Shown: one piece after another, positions 42,716 to 51,830 of the stretch
Numbering within the stretch: the first letter of the stretch is position 1
Layout: each line of letters starts with the position of its first letter
NCBI GenBank assembly: GCA_913056165.1
Contig: CAJXMD010000004.1
Location: forward strand, 1 to 64,000
DNA from: an uncultured Halieaceae bacterium
GTDB taxonomy: Bacteria > Pseudomonadota > Gammaproteobacteria > Pseudomonadales > Halieaceae
Length of the DNA stretch: 64,000 bases
Direction: 5' to 3'
The notes under the pieces: model-generated
Told to the model about the DNA's origin: nothing
Database searches by the model: none
The model's input: only the letters and a program-made list of their open reading frames with translations
Made by a program: the position numbers and the translations under genes

Positions 42716-44596
42716 TCAGTTAGGTGAAAACCAAATCGCAGATGTGACCGCGCGCTCTTGATGGACAGCGGGTTGTGGAGGCTCTACCCCCAAGGATTTC
42801 GCATCGTAGGTTGACCATCGCGGCGTTGGTATCTCGATGACCCTTGCGTAATAAAACGCTTCTTGATCAGGATCAAAATCAGGGTCTGTCCATACGGCAG
42901 ATAACTGGGCTTCGCCTATGCTGTTGACATAGCTAGCCCTGCTGATATCAACGGTATTACCTAAAGCGGGTAAAACACCGTCGGCATCTAAAGCGCGATT
43001 CCCAGCCCAAGCCACATCAACGACTCGCTCCATCGATTTGCCTGCGGCTGTAACCCATCCTTTTATGATTTGAATTCGGTCGAGATTCGCGGTTTGCGGG
43101 TCACGAGCAGCCCAAACAGTAAAAGTGGGGGCACTGCCAGCCAGAGACGGAGGGAGAACGCCACCCATTGGCACTCCGTCCGCCTGTGCGATCTCTACCC
43201 ATTCGGGGCTATCTAGGATATCAGCTGAATAATTCCAGCCCCCAAAAAACCGGACCAAAATTCTTGGCCCCGAGGTGGCATACGTTTCCTTGCGCAACAT
43301 GGCATCGAACAAGGAGCCTCGGGTATTTTCCTCGGCCCAGACTGCGGCCAAACCACCACTCCCCCATGAAGGACCACCGGGTAAGTCCTGGGGCAGAAAC
43401 ATATTGGTGCGCAATCGGGTAGCTGCGCTGCCGTCAAGAATAGGCAATTTTCCGTGATAGCTGTCTTCCTCTACCGGAGAGCTGGCATTGTGGCCGTCGG
43501 AACTGCCAATGACACCGAATTTATATGGATTAAAGCCCTCGCTATGAGACATTTCGATTCCAGTACGCAGCGCATCCCTCGCATAGCTGCCTTTCGGTTC
43601 TGAAATATCCGCGTCCTGCGCCAATCTGATGTCAACAATTTCAAAATCAGCAAAGTCATCCTTCGGTGAGAGCTGTGGGTGCGTCTCCGATGACCCTTTT
43701 ACTTGAAATATTTCACTCAGTGGCTCGTTACGCATGCGCTCAGAGGCGTATGCAGCCGTCATAGCCGCGCCACCGAATGTAGCTGAACCATACATCCTGC
43801 CATTGCTGGCATTTCCATTATGGGGTATTGCAAATACGCTCGCGCCACTATTCCGCTGTCGCTCAAGCTCTGCCCACAAATCTTCAGGGTCGTTTGAATT
43901 CAGCGAGCTGTAGGGAACATCCGGGACGTTAGCGTCACGATAAATAACATTGCGATGAAGGTTGTCTTTGTCTGGCGCGGAGCTCCACTCATAGGCTATG
44001 AAAGCTGTAAATTCGCCTGGCAAGTTGTGAGCCTCAGCCGCATTTATCGTTTCCGCCCACGCGCCTCGCGTAGCACCCGTGCCATGCGTGGCCGCCACTT
44101 CCTCTAAGTCAAAGCCTGACACTGTCCTATACCACGCAAGCGTATTTAGCAGCTTGCCGTCATTACGAATGCGGTCACTAAAGCTTTTTTCATTAAGCGG
44201 TGTTGCAGGACTGGCGTCTCTAAGAACGCCTAAATACTCAGAGTGGTCCGTAACAGCTGCAAAATCGAGCGGACGCCGTAGTTTGATCCCATAACCACCA
44301 GCGTGGCGGATCTCACCGCCACGCGCAAACGTGTATGCGTCATTAGGTAAGGCACGAACCCCCATCAACCACGCGTCGGTGGAGTAGCTAGTATGAATAT
44401 GGAGATCGCCCCAATATAGATTGCCCTGGGGATTGAGCTCCGTAGTTGCTTTCTGCGGAATCGGTGCCGCATTCCTCGCATCAAATTCAGGGTGAATTCC
44501 GGGGTCTTCCACTGGACCACAACCAAACAATAACAGCGTGACACTGAATCCGACGAGTGATGTAACGCACGAGTGGAGGGAACTTGTATCGGTCAT
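42716..44596 (-). CDS. DUF3604 lipoprotein, PHP-type hydrolase-like
   Basis: 626 aa. The N-terminal stretch ending LLFGC is a lipobox, so the mature protein is anchored to a membrane at Cys26. LYWGDLHIHTSYSTDA and AVTDHSEYLG are the metal-binding motifs of DUF3604, a PHP-like fold with phosphoesterase or hydrolase potential. No substrate is known; homologues occur widely in marine gammaproteobacteria. CGGAG precedes the ATG. 33 bp after the SDR at 44630 and probably the last gene of that operon. Confidence 0.88.
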   Translation of the reverse strand: MTDTSSLHSCVTSLVGFSVTLLLFGCGPVEDPGIHPEFDARNAAPIPQKATTELNPQGNLYWGDLHIHTSYSTDAWLMGVRALPNDAYTFARGGEIRHAGGYGIKLRRPLDFAAVTDHSEYLGVLRDASPATPLNEKSFSDRIRNDGKLLNTLAWYRTVSGFDLEEVAATHGTGATRGAWAETINAAEAHNLPGEFTAFIAYEWSSAPDKDNLHRNVIYRDANVPDVPYSSLNSNDPEDLWAELERQRNSGASVFAIPHNGNASNGRMYGSATFGGAAMTAAYASERMRNEPLSEIFQVKGSSETHPQLSPKDDFADFEIVDIRLAQDADISEPKGSYARDALRTGIEMSHSEGFNPYKFGVIGSSDGHNASSPVEEDSYHGKLPILDGSAATRLRTNMFLPQDLPGGPSWGSGGLAAVWAEENTRGSLFDAMLRKETYATSGPRILVRFFGGWNYSADILDSPEWVEIAQADGVPMGGVLPPSLAGSAPTFTVWAARDPQTANLDRIQIIKGWVTAAGKSMERVVDVAWAGNRALDADGVLPALGNTVDISRASYVNSIGEAQLSAVWTDPDFDPDQEAFYYARVIEIPTPRWSTYDAKSLGVEPPQPAVHQERAVTSAIWFSPN

Positions 44597-44629
44597 TCTT
44601 ATAACTCCGAAAGGTGTTCTCGAACAGTC

Positions 44630-45499
44630 TCAATCCTCCGCTAGTGACGTATAGGCTTTGACCATAACATCGCTTATTTCAGAGACTATTTGGGCTCTTG
44701 ATTTACCGATATTGTCCATGACATTTTGTTCATCGGATTCATGGGAGTAAGCGCGAGGTCCACTGCCAAATGACGCAAACAGTCGCTCTGCCACCTGCTC
44801 GGGCGTCTTCGGCGAATTGAGGTTACGCCCTGATTCGCCATCTTCTGAATCAAGTCGAGATTCACCCTGACTATTTATAAAATCTTTCATACGCGCCAAG
44901 AATTTTGGCGTAGCAGTGGCGCCAACTACGTAGGTGAATGCCTCTATACCGTGTTCTCCCAACTCATACCAAAGCCCTTCTCCCAATAGAATCTCATAGG
45001 ACTTTGCTGCGCCATAACTGACAAACCGCGCTATTCCCTGTTCTCCAGCCCTGGAGCCCACAAGGACAATTGCACCCCTACCACGCAAAATCATTGACTG
45101 AGATATGTGATGAGTTAGCGCCGTCGGGGTGGTGCAATTTACAACAATGTTGCGTTGGTGCTCGGCAAAGGAAATGTCGGTGAATACACCTTGAGGTTCG
45201 GCTGCCGCATTATAAATAAAGAGGCCTAGATCAATGGCATCCAGCACGCTGAAAATTTTAGGCCAACTGTCAACTTCAGCTAAATCAGCAACAATCCAGC
45301 GGACTTCGACACCATAATCTGCCGTCAGCCTCGCAGCTACCTGCTTCAACAGATGTTCCCTTCGGGCTAATAAAACAATGTTAAATCCACGTTTTGCAGC
45401 TTCCGTCGCAAACGCTGCCCCCAAACCTTCCGATGAGCCCGCTACAAAGGCCCATTCGCCATACTTCTCGGTCCATCGTGTTTCATGAAGCATCGTCAT
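44630..45499 (-). CDS. SDR-family oxidoreductase (17beta-HSD12/DltE-like)
   Basis: 289 aa with GEWAFVAGSSEGLG, VLLARR, active-site VGSRAGE and YGAAK. A paralogue of the SDR at 23615. ATG 45499 has AGGGG 7 bp upstream; the track start at 45541 lacks a site. 179 bp separate it from the Dabb gene, with no gene or clear promoter in between. Confidence 0.86.
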   Translation of the reverse strand: MTMLHETRWTEKYGEWAFVAGSSEGLGAAFATEAAKRGFNIVLLARREHLLKQVAARLTADYGVEVRWIVADLAEVDSWPKIFSVLDAIDLGLFIYNAAAEPQGVFTDISFAEHQRNIVVNCTTPTALTHHISQSMILRGRGAIVLVGSRAGEQGIARFVSYGAAKSYEILLGEGLWYELGEHGIEAFTYVVGATATPKFLARMKDFINSQGESRLDSEDGESGRNLNSPKTPEQVAERLFASFGSGPRAYSHESDEQNVMDNIGKSRAQIVSEISDVMVKAYTSLAED

Positions 45500-45678
45500 C
45501 GATAAGCCCCTAATCGACTCGTCGGCAACCCTAATGGGCAAGTTACTTAGTCATGTATAAAGCCCGGCATAAGCCACCTCACAAATACAGTGAGACAATA
45601 CAGAAAGCCATATCGCAGAGATAGAAAGCGACTTAGACGTTCAGCATTTAGTGCCAAACACCTACGCGGATAAGCGGG

Positions 45679-45972
45679 CTAGAACTCGAATTGGCTGGTA
45701 GCGTACGATGCCATGACCTCGCCACAGACTGGAAATATAACCTCAGCGTGAGCAGGATGTGACGCGTAAACTAAAAAGTCATCCTTGCTCGAAAACTCAG
45801 CAACCACTGCCAATCCGGCGTTACCCTCTAGCAACTCGAGATCAAGGCCGCATCGGAATGCTTTGACTTCTGAAATTAGTGCTGGCAGCTGTTCAAAGGC
45901 TTCCAGCACCTTTTGTTTTCGTACTGTGTCAGTGTCTTCTTTAAAATAAATCAAAGTAATGTGCTGAATCAT
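45679..45972 (-). CDS. Dabb (stress-responsive A/B barrel) domain protein
   Basis: 97 aa single ferredoxin-like A/B barrel: MIQHITLIYFKEDT, then FSSKDDFLVYASHPAHAEVI. Small Dabb proteins act as dimers, some as cyclases or in binding small hydrophobic molecules. Its ATG overlaps the luciferase-like gene stop (ATGA), so it should be made together with that enzyme and may bind its product. Confidence 0.85.
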   Translation of the reverse strand: MIQHITLIYFKEDTDTVRKQKVLEAFEQLPALISEVKAFRCGLDLELLEGNAGLAVVAEFSSKDDFLVYASHPAHAEVIFPVCGEVMASYATSQFEF

Positions 45973-47168
45973 GCCCCTACCGCCTTTTTCTTCTTCGACG
46001 CCACTTCGTCTTCATGCTTTTGGATTGCGTCTTGGATCCCGCCCATATAGCTCTCCATGAATCGATCAGCATTTGACGACGCCCACTCCAGCGACGGCGT
46101 GCGATTATCATTGCAGTGTTGAAAATGTGGCATTACGTAGCGAGCAATTAGCTCGTAAGATTTCTTTGTGGCCTCGTAACTAGCAGCGTTATGTGCAAGT
46201 GATAAGAAAGCGCCAAAGCCGCCTGACTGCTCTTGTAGCTTCTTTATATGCTCGACCAAATCATCAGGCGTCCCAACCAAGCCAACACCAAAAGCACCTA
46301 GACCGCCACCACACCAGGTCTCGATTGCCTCATCTAAATCTTTGACTTGGGGGAACAAAGAACCGCCGAACTTGTGGAAATAATTGAACATGTCCATCAA
46401 GCCATATTCTAGATCGCGTCGAGCCTGCTCGCGCGTTTCTGCGATGTGAAAGGGCGCAACCACTCGCCACGTGCTGCGGTCGACCTTCTGACCGTACTCG
46501 TTGGCCTTAGATTCGCAAATACTCCAGCTATCAGCTAACGCTTCAAAACCCTTGGGACTCGACGCAGCCACTGACAGCATGCCTGCACCATATTGCCCGG
46601 CAAGCCGCGCACCTGATGGTGAGATTGCCGAGGCCACCACTACTTCAAGATCCTCCTGATACGGAAGGATGTGCATTCTCGCTTCACGTAATGTGAACCA
46701 GTCGGTCTCCGCCGTCACAGTTTCGCCATTCAATAATTTCACCAGGACATCCAACGACTCACCCATGCGGTCACGCAATCTAGCCGGGTCAACGCCCATC
46801 ATATAAGCATCGGCTATTAACTGGCCCGGGCCCACCCCGAATATGACTCGTCCCCGCGTCTGGTGATCGAGCTGCGCAATTCGGTCCGCCAGAATCAAAG
46901 GCTGATGGTAAGACAGGGAACTCACACCGGTAGCTAACTTAATTTGCTTGGTCCGCTCTGCCGCGGTAGCAATAAATACCTCTGGCGATGCGATGCACTC
47001 ATAAGCACCCGAATGATGCTCACCAATCCATGCTTCGTCATAATCCATCTCGTCCAGGAACTTGACCAGATCAAGGTCTCGCTCCAGAGCAAATGTTGGG
47101 CTGGTTCTGTTGTTATGAAAAGGCGCGAAAAACGCTCCAAACCGCATCTTTTTTGGTTTATACGTCAT
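45969..47168 (-). CDS. Luciferase-like flavin-dependent monooxygenase (LLM class)
   Basis: 399 aa bacterial-luciferase-fold TIM barrel with MRFGAFFAPFHN, DYDEAWIGEHHSG and the GVGPGQ phosphate loop. Uses reduced FMN or F420; Baeyer-Villiger-type or alkane oxidation are typical. ATG 47168 follows GGAGAG; the track ATG at 47180 overlaps that site. The regulon palindrome at 47183-47206 is 14 bp upstream. No flavin reductase gene is in the window. Confidence 0.88.
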   Translation of the reverse strand: MTYKPKKMRFGAFFAPFHNNRTSPTFALERDLDLVKFLDEMDYDEAWIGEHHSGAYECIASPEVFIATAAERTKQIKLATGVSSLSYHQPLILADRIAQLDHQTRGRVIFGVGPGQLIADAYMMGVDPARLRDRMGESLDVLVKLLNGETVTAETDWFTLREARMHILPYQEDLEVVVASAISPSGARLAGQYGAGMLSVAASSPKGFEALADSWSICESKANEYGQKVDRSTWRVVAPFHIAETREQARRDLEYGLMDMFNYFHKFGGSLFPQVKDLDEAIETWCGGGLGAFGVGLVGTPDDLVEHIKKLQEQSGGFGAFLSLAHNAASYEATKKSYELIARYVMPHFQHCNDNRTPSLEWASSNADRFMESYMGGIQDAIQKHEDEVASKKKKAVGA

Positions 47169-47182
47169 GATGCTCTCCATCT

Positions 47183-47206
47183 AAAACATATCATCTACAA
47201 TGTTTT
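47183..47206 (-). promoter_or_regulatory. Regulon palindrome, site G (luciferase-like operon)
   Basis: Halves AAAACATATCA and TACAATGTTTT match at 19 of 22 positions, with symmetric outer AAAACAT-N10-ATGTTTT. It adjoins the start of the luciferase-like gene. Confidence 0.74.
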
Positions 47207-47260
47207 TTACTATATCTCCACAAGATGACTAACGCAAGCCTTGGGTGCAAAGAATTCAGC

Positions 47261-48934
47261 CTACTGATGACCACTTAAGTGGCCAGCGGCGACGTAGCCA
47301 AACGTCATAGCTGGGCCAAGTGTCGCTCCGGCACCCGGATAAGAGCGACCCATCGGAGACGCAGCGCTGTTACCAACTGCGTAAAGGCCGGCTATGGGGG
47401 TACGGCTATCATCGAGTACCTGTGCTGAGGCATTTGTTAGCAAGCCACCCTTGGTACCAATATCGCCAGGAAAAACCTCGATGCCGTAGTAAGGCGACTC
47501 AGCCAATTGGGCAAGACACGGATTCGGACCGAGCCGAACATCGCCATACAGGAGGTCATAACTGTCTTCTCCACGATGAAAATCCTGGTCGACACCAGAA
47601 TTGGCATAGCCATTAAATTGACCAACCGTAGACGATAGCGCAGCGCCATCTATACCAAGTTTTTGTCCCAATTCCAGCAACGTGCTGCCTGAAACTAATA
47701 ACTCATTTCGAACTTTTCTTGGTTGCATAAAGTCCATTCGCATTGCACTCGGCAGAAGTGGACCAAACGGATACTCTCGCCTATAACGGCTGTCAAAAAT
47801 CGCGTAACAGGGCAAGTTGTTTTCTTTGTACATAGCTTGAACAGCGGTTGTGTAGGCAACCGATTCATTCACAAACCGCTTACCCTCTTGATTAACAAGA
47901 ATACATCCCGGCATCGAGCGCTCGGTAAATAGCATGCGAGCACGATCCTCACCATCAATATTGATTGTCGGCCCCCACCACGCTTCATCCATTAAATGCG
48001 TAGCGGCACCCACTTTTTCTCCCGCACGAATAAGATCACCCGTGTTACCGGGATATGCAGCAGACCACCCAGAATCAGTAGGCCCAGGAAGGAATTTCGC
48101 ACGCATCGCGCTATTGTGCTCAAACCCTCCGGCCGCAATCACGACGCCACGTTTCGCTCTGATCCTTTTAATTTTGCCTTGCTGCTGTATTTCGACACCG
48201 GTAACACGTCCGTCATTAGTAATTAACTGTGAAACCGGGCTGTTTAGCCAGATTGGTATCTCACGATCGTCGAGGGAGTGGCGCAGGCGCGCAATCAGTG
48301 CATTCCCCATTACCAAGCGACGAGAGCGCCTGCCTTTGAGTCGTGCAGGAAGATCAGAAAAGTATTCGATAGCCAGTTTAAGAGCCACCTTCCACCAACC
48401 AGGTGCCTTGCTCAGAAGAACCGCACCTTCCTGATTGGTATAGCCCATCATGCCCATAACTCTGGTCTGTATATGCGGAAAGCCTAACGTTTCGAATGAC
48501 TTTCCTAAGTCGCGGGCATGGTAAGGCAGTGGATCAATTGAACGCCCCCCAGTACGAGACCCAGCCACATCCTGATAATAATCAGCATAGTAAATCATCG
48601 ACTCAAAGGCAGCGCGGGTGTCCTTTTCGAGGTAACGCAACATCTTGGGTCCCTCACGCACGAATGCCTCAATTACAGTTTGATCTACATCGTCACCCGC
48701 TAAAGCCAGGAGATACTCCATCGCATCTTCTGAACTATCTTTGATCCCAGCCTGGATCATCAAGTGGTTATTGGGGATCCAAAGCCCGCCACCAGAACTG
48801 GCAGATGTTCCTCCATAAAACTCGGTCTTTTCCACAACCAGCACGTTGCTTCCCAAGTCGTGTGCGCGGCACGCTGCTGTAAGGCCACCAGCACCGCTCC
48901 CCGCCACAATAACGTCGTACTCCCCATCCCACAT
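47261..48934 (-). CDS. kstD: 3-ketosteroid delta1-dehydrogenase (KstD) family flavoprotein
   Basis: 557 aa. FAD motif GSGAGGLTAA at residue 11, GGTSASSGGGLWIPNN, FNGYANSGVDQDFHRG and the C-terminal PGDIGTKGGL...NSAASPMGRSYPGAGATLGPAM are KstD hallmarks. It would introduce the 1,2 double bond into a 3-ketosteroid A ring. Of the three such flavoproteins here this one is the closest to canonical KstD. The track start at 48994 is an ATG inside the regulon operator; ATG 48934 gives the normal N-terminus (MWDGEYDVIVAGSG), though its Shine-Dalgarno is weak. Confidence 0.88.
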   Translation of the reverse strand: MWDGEYDVIVAGSGAGGLTAACRAHDLGSNVLVVEKTEFYGGTSASSGGGLWIPNNHLMIQAGIKDSSEDAMEYLLALAGDDVDQTVIEAFVREGPKMLRYLEKDTRAAFESMIYYADYYQDVAGSRTGGRSIDPLPYHARDLGKSFETLGFPHIQTRVMGMMGYTNQEGAVLLSKAPGWWKVALKLAIEYFSDLPARLKGRRSRRLVMGNALIARLRHSLDDREIPIWLNSPVSQLITNDGRVTGVEIQQQGKIKRIRAKRGVVIAAGGFEHNSAMRAKFLPGPTDSGWSAAYPGNTGDLIRAGEKVGAATHLMDEAWWGPTINIDGEDRARMLFTERSMPGCILVNQEGKRFVNESVAYTTAVQAMYKENNLPCYAIFDSRYRREYPFGPLLPSAMRMDFMQPRKVRNELLVSGSTLLELGQKLGIDGAALSSTVGQFNGYANSGVDQDFHRGEDSYDLLYGDVRLGPNPCLAQLAESPYYGIEVFPGDIGTKGGLLTNASAQVLDDSRTPIAGLYAVGNSAASPMGRSYPGAGATLGPAMTFGYVAAGHLSGHQ

Positions 48935-48987
48935 AACTCTGTCCAAGCTCGTAATGTGTGCCAGTATTTTGATTTCAGGGTAGCATA

Positions 48988-49011
48988 AAAACATTTCAGT
49001 TGTTATGCTAT
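48988..49011. promoter_or_regulatory. Regulon palindrome, site H (kstD / PQQ dehydrogenase)
   Basis: A perfect left half AAAACATTTCA and a right half matching 7 of 11 (18 of 22 in all). It lies in the short divergent region between kstD (start 48934) and the PQQ dehydrogenase (start 49067), 54-56 bp from each, so it could control both. Confidence 0.7.
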
Positions 49012-49066
49012 ATTTTGGTTATATACACCCACTAATCAAAACTCTTTTACGCGGGGCTACAATCAG

Positions 49067-51064
49067 ATGCGTCGACCTAGCCACCATATCAGTCTCGCCA
49101 TGGCGGCTTGCCTTGGGCTCCTTCTATTAGGTTGCGGAACCGAACACACCAACTTCTCTGGGCCTATTAGCGACTGGCCGACCATTGGCGGCAACCCGGA
49201 AGCACAACGTTTCAGCATTCTCAACCAGATAACACCTGACAATGTGGGGGATCTGGAAGTTGCGTGGACCTATCACACCGGAGATGTCAGTGCCGGCACT
49301 GACATTCATGGAGCAACCACCTTCGAGGCAACGCCCATCGTCGTGAATGACACCATGTACTTTTGCACCGGTTACAATCGTGTCATAGCACTGGATCCTG
49401 AAACTGGCCAAGAACGGTGGACCTATGATCCGCAAGTTGATCTAACAGGCGTTTACACGCCCACATGCCGTGGAGTTGCATTCTGGCAAGAGCGAACAAC
49501 CGCTGCTCAAGCTAAGGCCTGCGGCAAGCGCATCGTATCAGCCACACTTGATGCTCGGCTGTTCACTGTCGACGCTGAAAGCGGCGAGCCGTGCGGTGAA
49601 TTTGGCGAAGCCGGTTTTGTAGATTTAAAAGCCAACTTGGGCGACCTTCGACTCGCTGAGTATTACGTTACCTCCGCACCACTTGTCATTAACGATCTCG
49701 TCGTCACCAATGCATTCGTTAAGGATGGTCAACGAGTAGACTCACCTCCCGGCGTGATCAGAGCCTTCGACATCAGAACCGGCGAACTTCGATGGGCATT
49801 TGATCCGGTGCCTCCGAGCATGGATGGTGTAACCGCAGAGGATGCGCTTGCAGGCAAAAACTTCACCCGCGGCACGGCAGCCAGCTGGGGTAATATGTCG
49901 GCCGATGTCGAAAATGGCCTCATATTTTTGCCCATGGGGGGAGCCCAACCTGACCACTACGGAGGAACTGAGCGAGGCCAGAAAGACTATTTTGGCACAT
50001 CAGTAGTAACCCTGGACGCGGACACCGGCATGCCCGTCTGGCACTTTCAAGCGGTACATCACGATATTTGGGACTACGATATCGCCGCGCAGCCCGTGCT
50101 GTTTGAGCACAGAGGGTCCAGATCAGGTGTAATTACAGCCACCAAGACAGGCCACATTTTCCTACTCGATCGAACAACCGGTGCGCCGTTATTTCCGGTC
50201 GAAGAACGACCCGTTCCAAAGACGTTTGTCGAGGGCGAATACACCTCACCAACACAGCCCTTCCCAACCTTGCCAAAGCCAATCCATCCGCAAACACTTA
50301 CCGAAGATGATATTTGGGGACTATATCCCGGCGATCGTGAAGCGTGCCTTCAACATTTCCGTGAAATGGATTATCGCGGCATCTTCACTCCGCCGGCGTT
50401 CAACAAGGCCACATTGCAATGGCCAGGCCTCGGTGGAGGTGTGAATTGGGGCTCAGTATCGGTTAACGTGCGTGAAAGGATCATGATCGCAAACACAATG
50501 CGTGTCCCGTACACCATCAAATTAATCCCCCGCGAAAATGCCGTGGAGCTAGATGGTACCGATTTAGTAGGCGCAAACGCCCAAGAAGGCACCCCTTATG
50601 TCGTCATAAGAGGTGGCTTTGTTTCTCCCAATAACACGCCTTGCACAGCGCCGCCTTGGGGAGTTCTCACCGCCGTAGATCTGGATACCGGAGAAACACT
50701 TTGGGAGGAGCCACTCGGAAATCTTGAAGAGCTATCGCCGCTAGGCCTAGGTCGTGTTTTGGATTGGGGCACACCAAATACCGGAGGAAGCCTACAGACC
50801 GACACTGGGCTCGTCTTTATCGGTGCCACACTCGACGGCTATTTCAGAGCCTTTGATGTGCACACTGGAGAAACACTGTGGGAAGAGAAGCTTCCGGCGC
50901 CGGCACAGGCGAGCCCAATGACATATCGCCTTAACAAGGACAGCAAGCAATATGTAGTGATTGCCGCTGGAGGGCACGGGCCACTGGCGTATGCGGCCAA
51001 GGGCCCAGATAAATTGGGCGAGCTATTAGGGGATGCACTCGTAGCCTTTCGACTACCGGACTGA
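49067..51064 (+). CDS. PQQ-dependent quinoprotein dehydrogenase, lipoprotein
   Basis: 665 aa. A type II signal ending LLLLGC places the protein on a membrane facing the periplasm. It is a beta-propeller with tryptophan-docking W-motifs (AFDIRTGELRWAFDP, AVDLDTGETLWEE, AFDVHTGETLWEEKL) and the WHFQAVHHDIWDYD site typical of PQQ-linked alcohol/glucose/quinate dehydrogenases; it may contribute oxidation of an alcohol before uptake. PQQ synthesis genes are not in the window. Upstream operator site H is shared with kstD. Confidence 0.9.
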   Translation: MRRPSHHISLAMAACLGLLLLGCGTEHTNFSGPISDWPTIGGNPEAQRFSILNQITPDNVGDLEVAWTYHTGDVSAGTDIHGATTFEATPIVVNDTMYFCTGYNRVIALDPETGQERWTYDPQVDLTGVYTPTCRGVAFWQERTTAAQAKACGKRIVSATLDARLFTVDAESGEPCGEFGEAGFVDLKANLGDLRLAEYYVTSAPLVINDLVVTNAFVKDGQRVDSPPGVIRAFDIRTGELRWAFDPVPPSMDGVTAEDALAGKNFTRGTAASWGNMSADVENGLIFLPMGGAQPDHYGGTERGQKDYFGTSVVTLDADTGMPVWHFQAVHHDIWDYDIAAQPVLFEHRGSRSGVITATKTGHIFLLDRTTGAPLFPVEERPVPKTFVEGEYTSPTQPFPTLPKPIHPQTLTEDDIWGLYPGDREACLQHFREMDYRGIFTPPAFNKATLQWPGLGGGVNWGSVSVNVRERIMIANTMRVPYTIKLIPRENAVELDGTDLVGANAQEGTPYVVIRGGFVSPNNTPCTAPPWGVLTAVDLDTGETLWEEPLGNLEELSPLGLGRVLDWGTPNTGGSLQTDTGLVFIGATLDGYFRAFDVHTGETLWEEKLPAPAQASPMTYRLNKDSKQYVVIAAGGHGPLAYAAKGPDKLGELLGDALVAFRLPD

Positions 51065-51273
51065 CCACAGATTTCTGTAGAAGCTGAGACTAAACCGTGA
51101 GATTAACGGAATCGTAGCGACCCGAACCCTCGGCACCAACTTAACACGGGCTATCGTGGAAAAGCATATCTTTGCGGGACTCACCACAACGTTGTTCCCG
51201 TAAACTGGCAAACCAGTGCAAGCGGTGTTCCGACGACCTTACACTACCTATACTGATACCGATGGAGACAAAA

Positions 51274-51660
51274 ATGAGCGAACAAACAAGACGTGAGCGT
51301 GGTGTAGAAAAGATCAAGGATGTCTATGCCGGCGACGTACAAGTCCCCGGAGAAGGTTTTGCATTTTCTGACGTCATGCTCGAGCAACTATTTGCGGAGA
51401 TTTGGACGCGCGATACTTTATCAATGCGCGACAAACGCATCCTGTTGCTCGGCATCATCGCTGAAAAAGGCGAGAAAGAAACATTCAAGATTCAAATCAA
51501 AGCTTCTTTAAAGCGTGGTGAAATGAATGCAGATGAAGCTCGTGAGCTTTTGTTATTCATCGCACAGTATTCCGGCTACCCCCGCGCTGCGGCCATGCTT
51601 GCGCCAATGGAAGCCGCAATCGCTGAAGTCGCATCAGAGCAGTCTCATGAAACAAGCTGA
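51274..51660 (+). CDS. Carboxymuconolactone-decarboxylase-like protein
   Basis: 128 aa. TRDTLSMRDKRILLLGIIAEKG, then ELLLFIAQYSGYPRAAAM, is the CMD domain fold (six-helix AhpD-like). No C-x2-C redox pair is present, so it is not an alkylhydroperoxidase; a decarboxylase or lactonase-type role is likelier but unproven. ATG 51274 has GGAG 6 bp upstream; the track start at 51172 is a poor extension. The 209-bp gap after the PQQ gene shows no other gene. Last accessory gene before the tRNA. Confidence 0.84.
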   Translation: MSEQTRRERGVEKIKDVYAGDVQVPGEGFAFSDVMLEQLFAEIWTRDTLSMRDKRILLLGIIAEKGEKETFKIQIKASLKRGEMNADEARELLLFIAQYSGYPRAAAMLAPMEAAIAEVASEQSHETS

Positions 51661-51803
51661 TACTACGACGAGTGCCTTGAGCTAGTCCTCGGTAACGAAT
51701 TCAGATTTACCATCCGCACCTACGGAATTCGACTGCACGAGCCTCACTAGGCTCGACTCATTCTCGAGTATTGGGGTGTTGAGAACAGGTCGTTACCGAC
51801 ACC

Positions 51804-51818
51804 CCCCCCGGAGGGGGG
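51804..51818 (-). terminator. GC stem-loop beside the tRNA
   Basis: CCCCCC-GGA-GGGGGG lies 12 bp from the tRNA 3' end and downstream of it. A strong stem but no U-run follows on either strand, so function as a terminator is uncertain. Confidence 0.4.
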
Positions 51819-51830
51819 CATCATCAGTTA

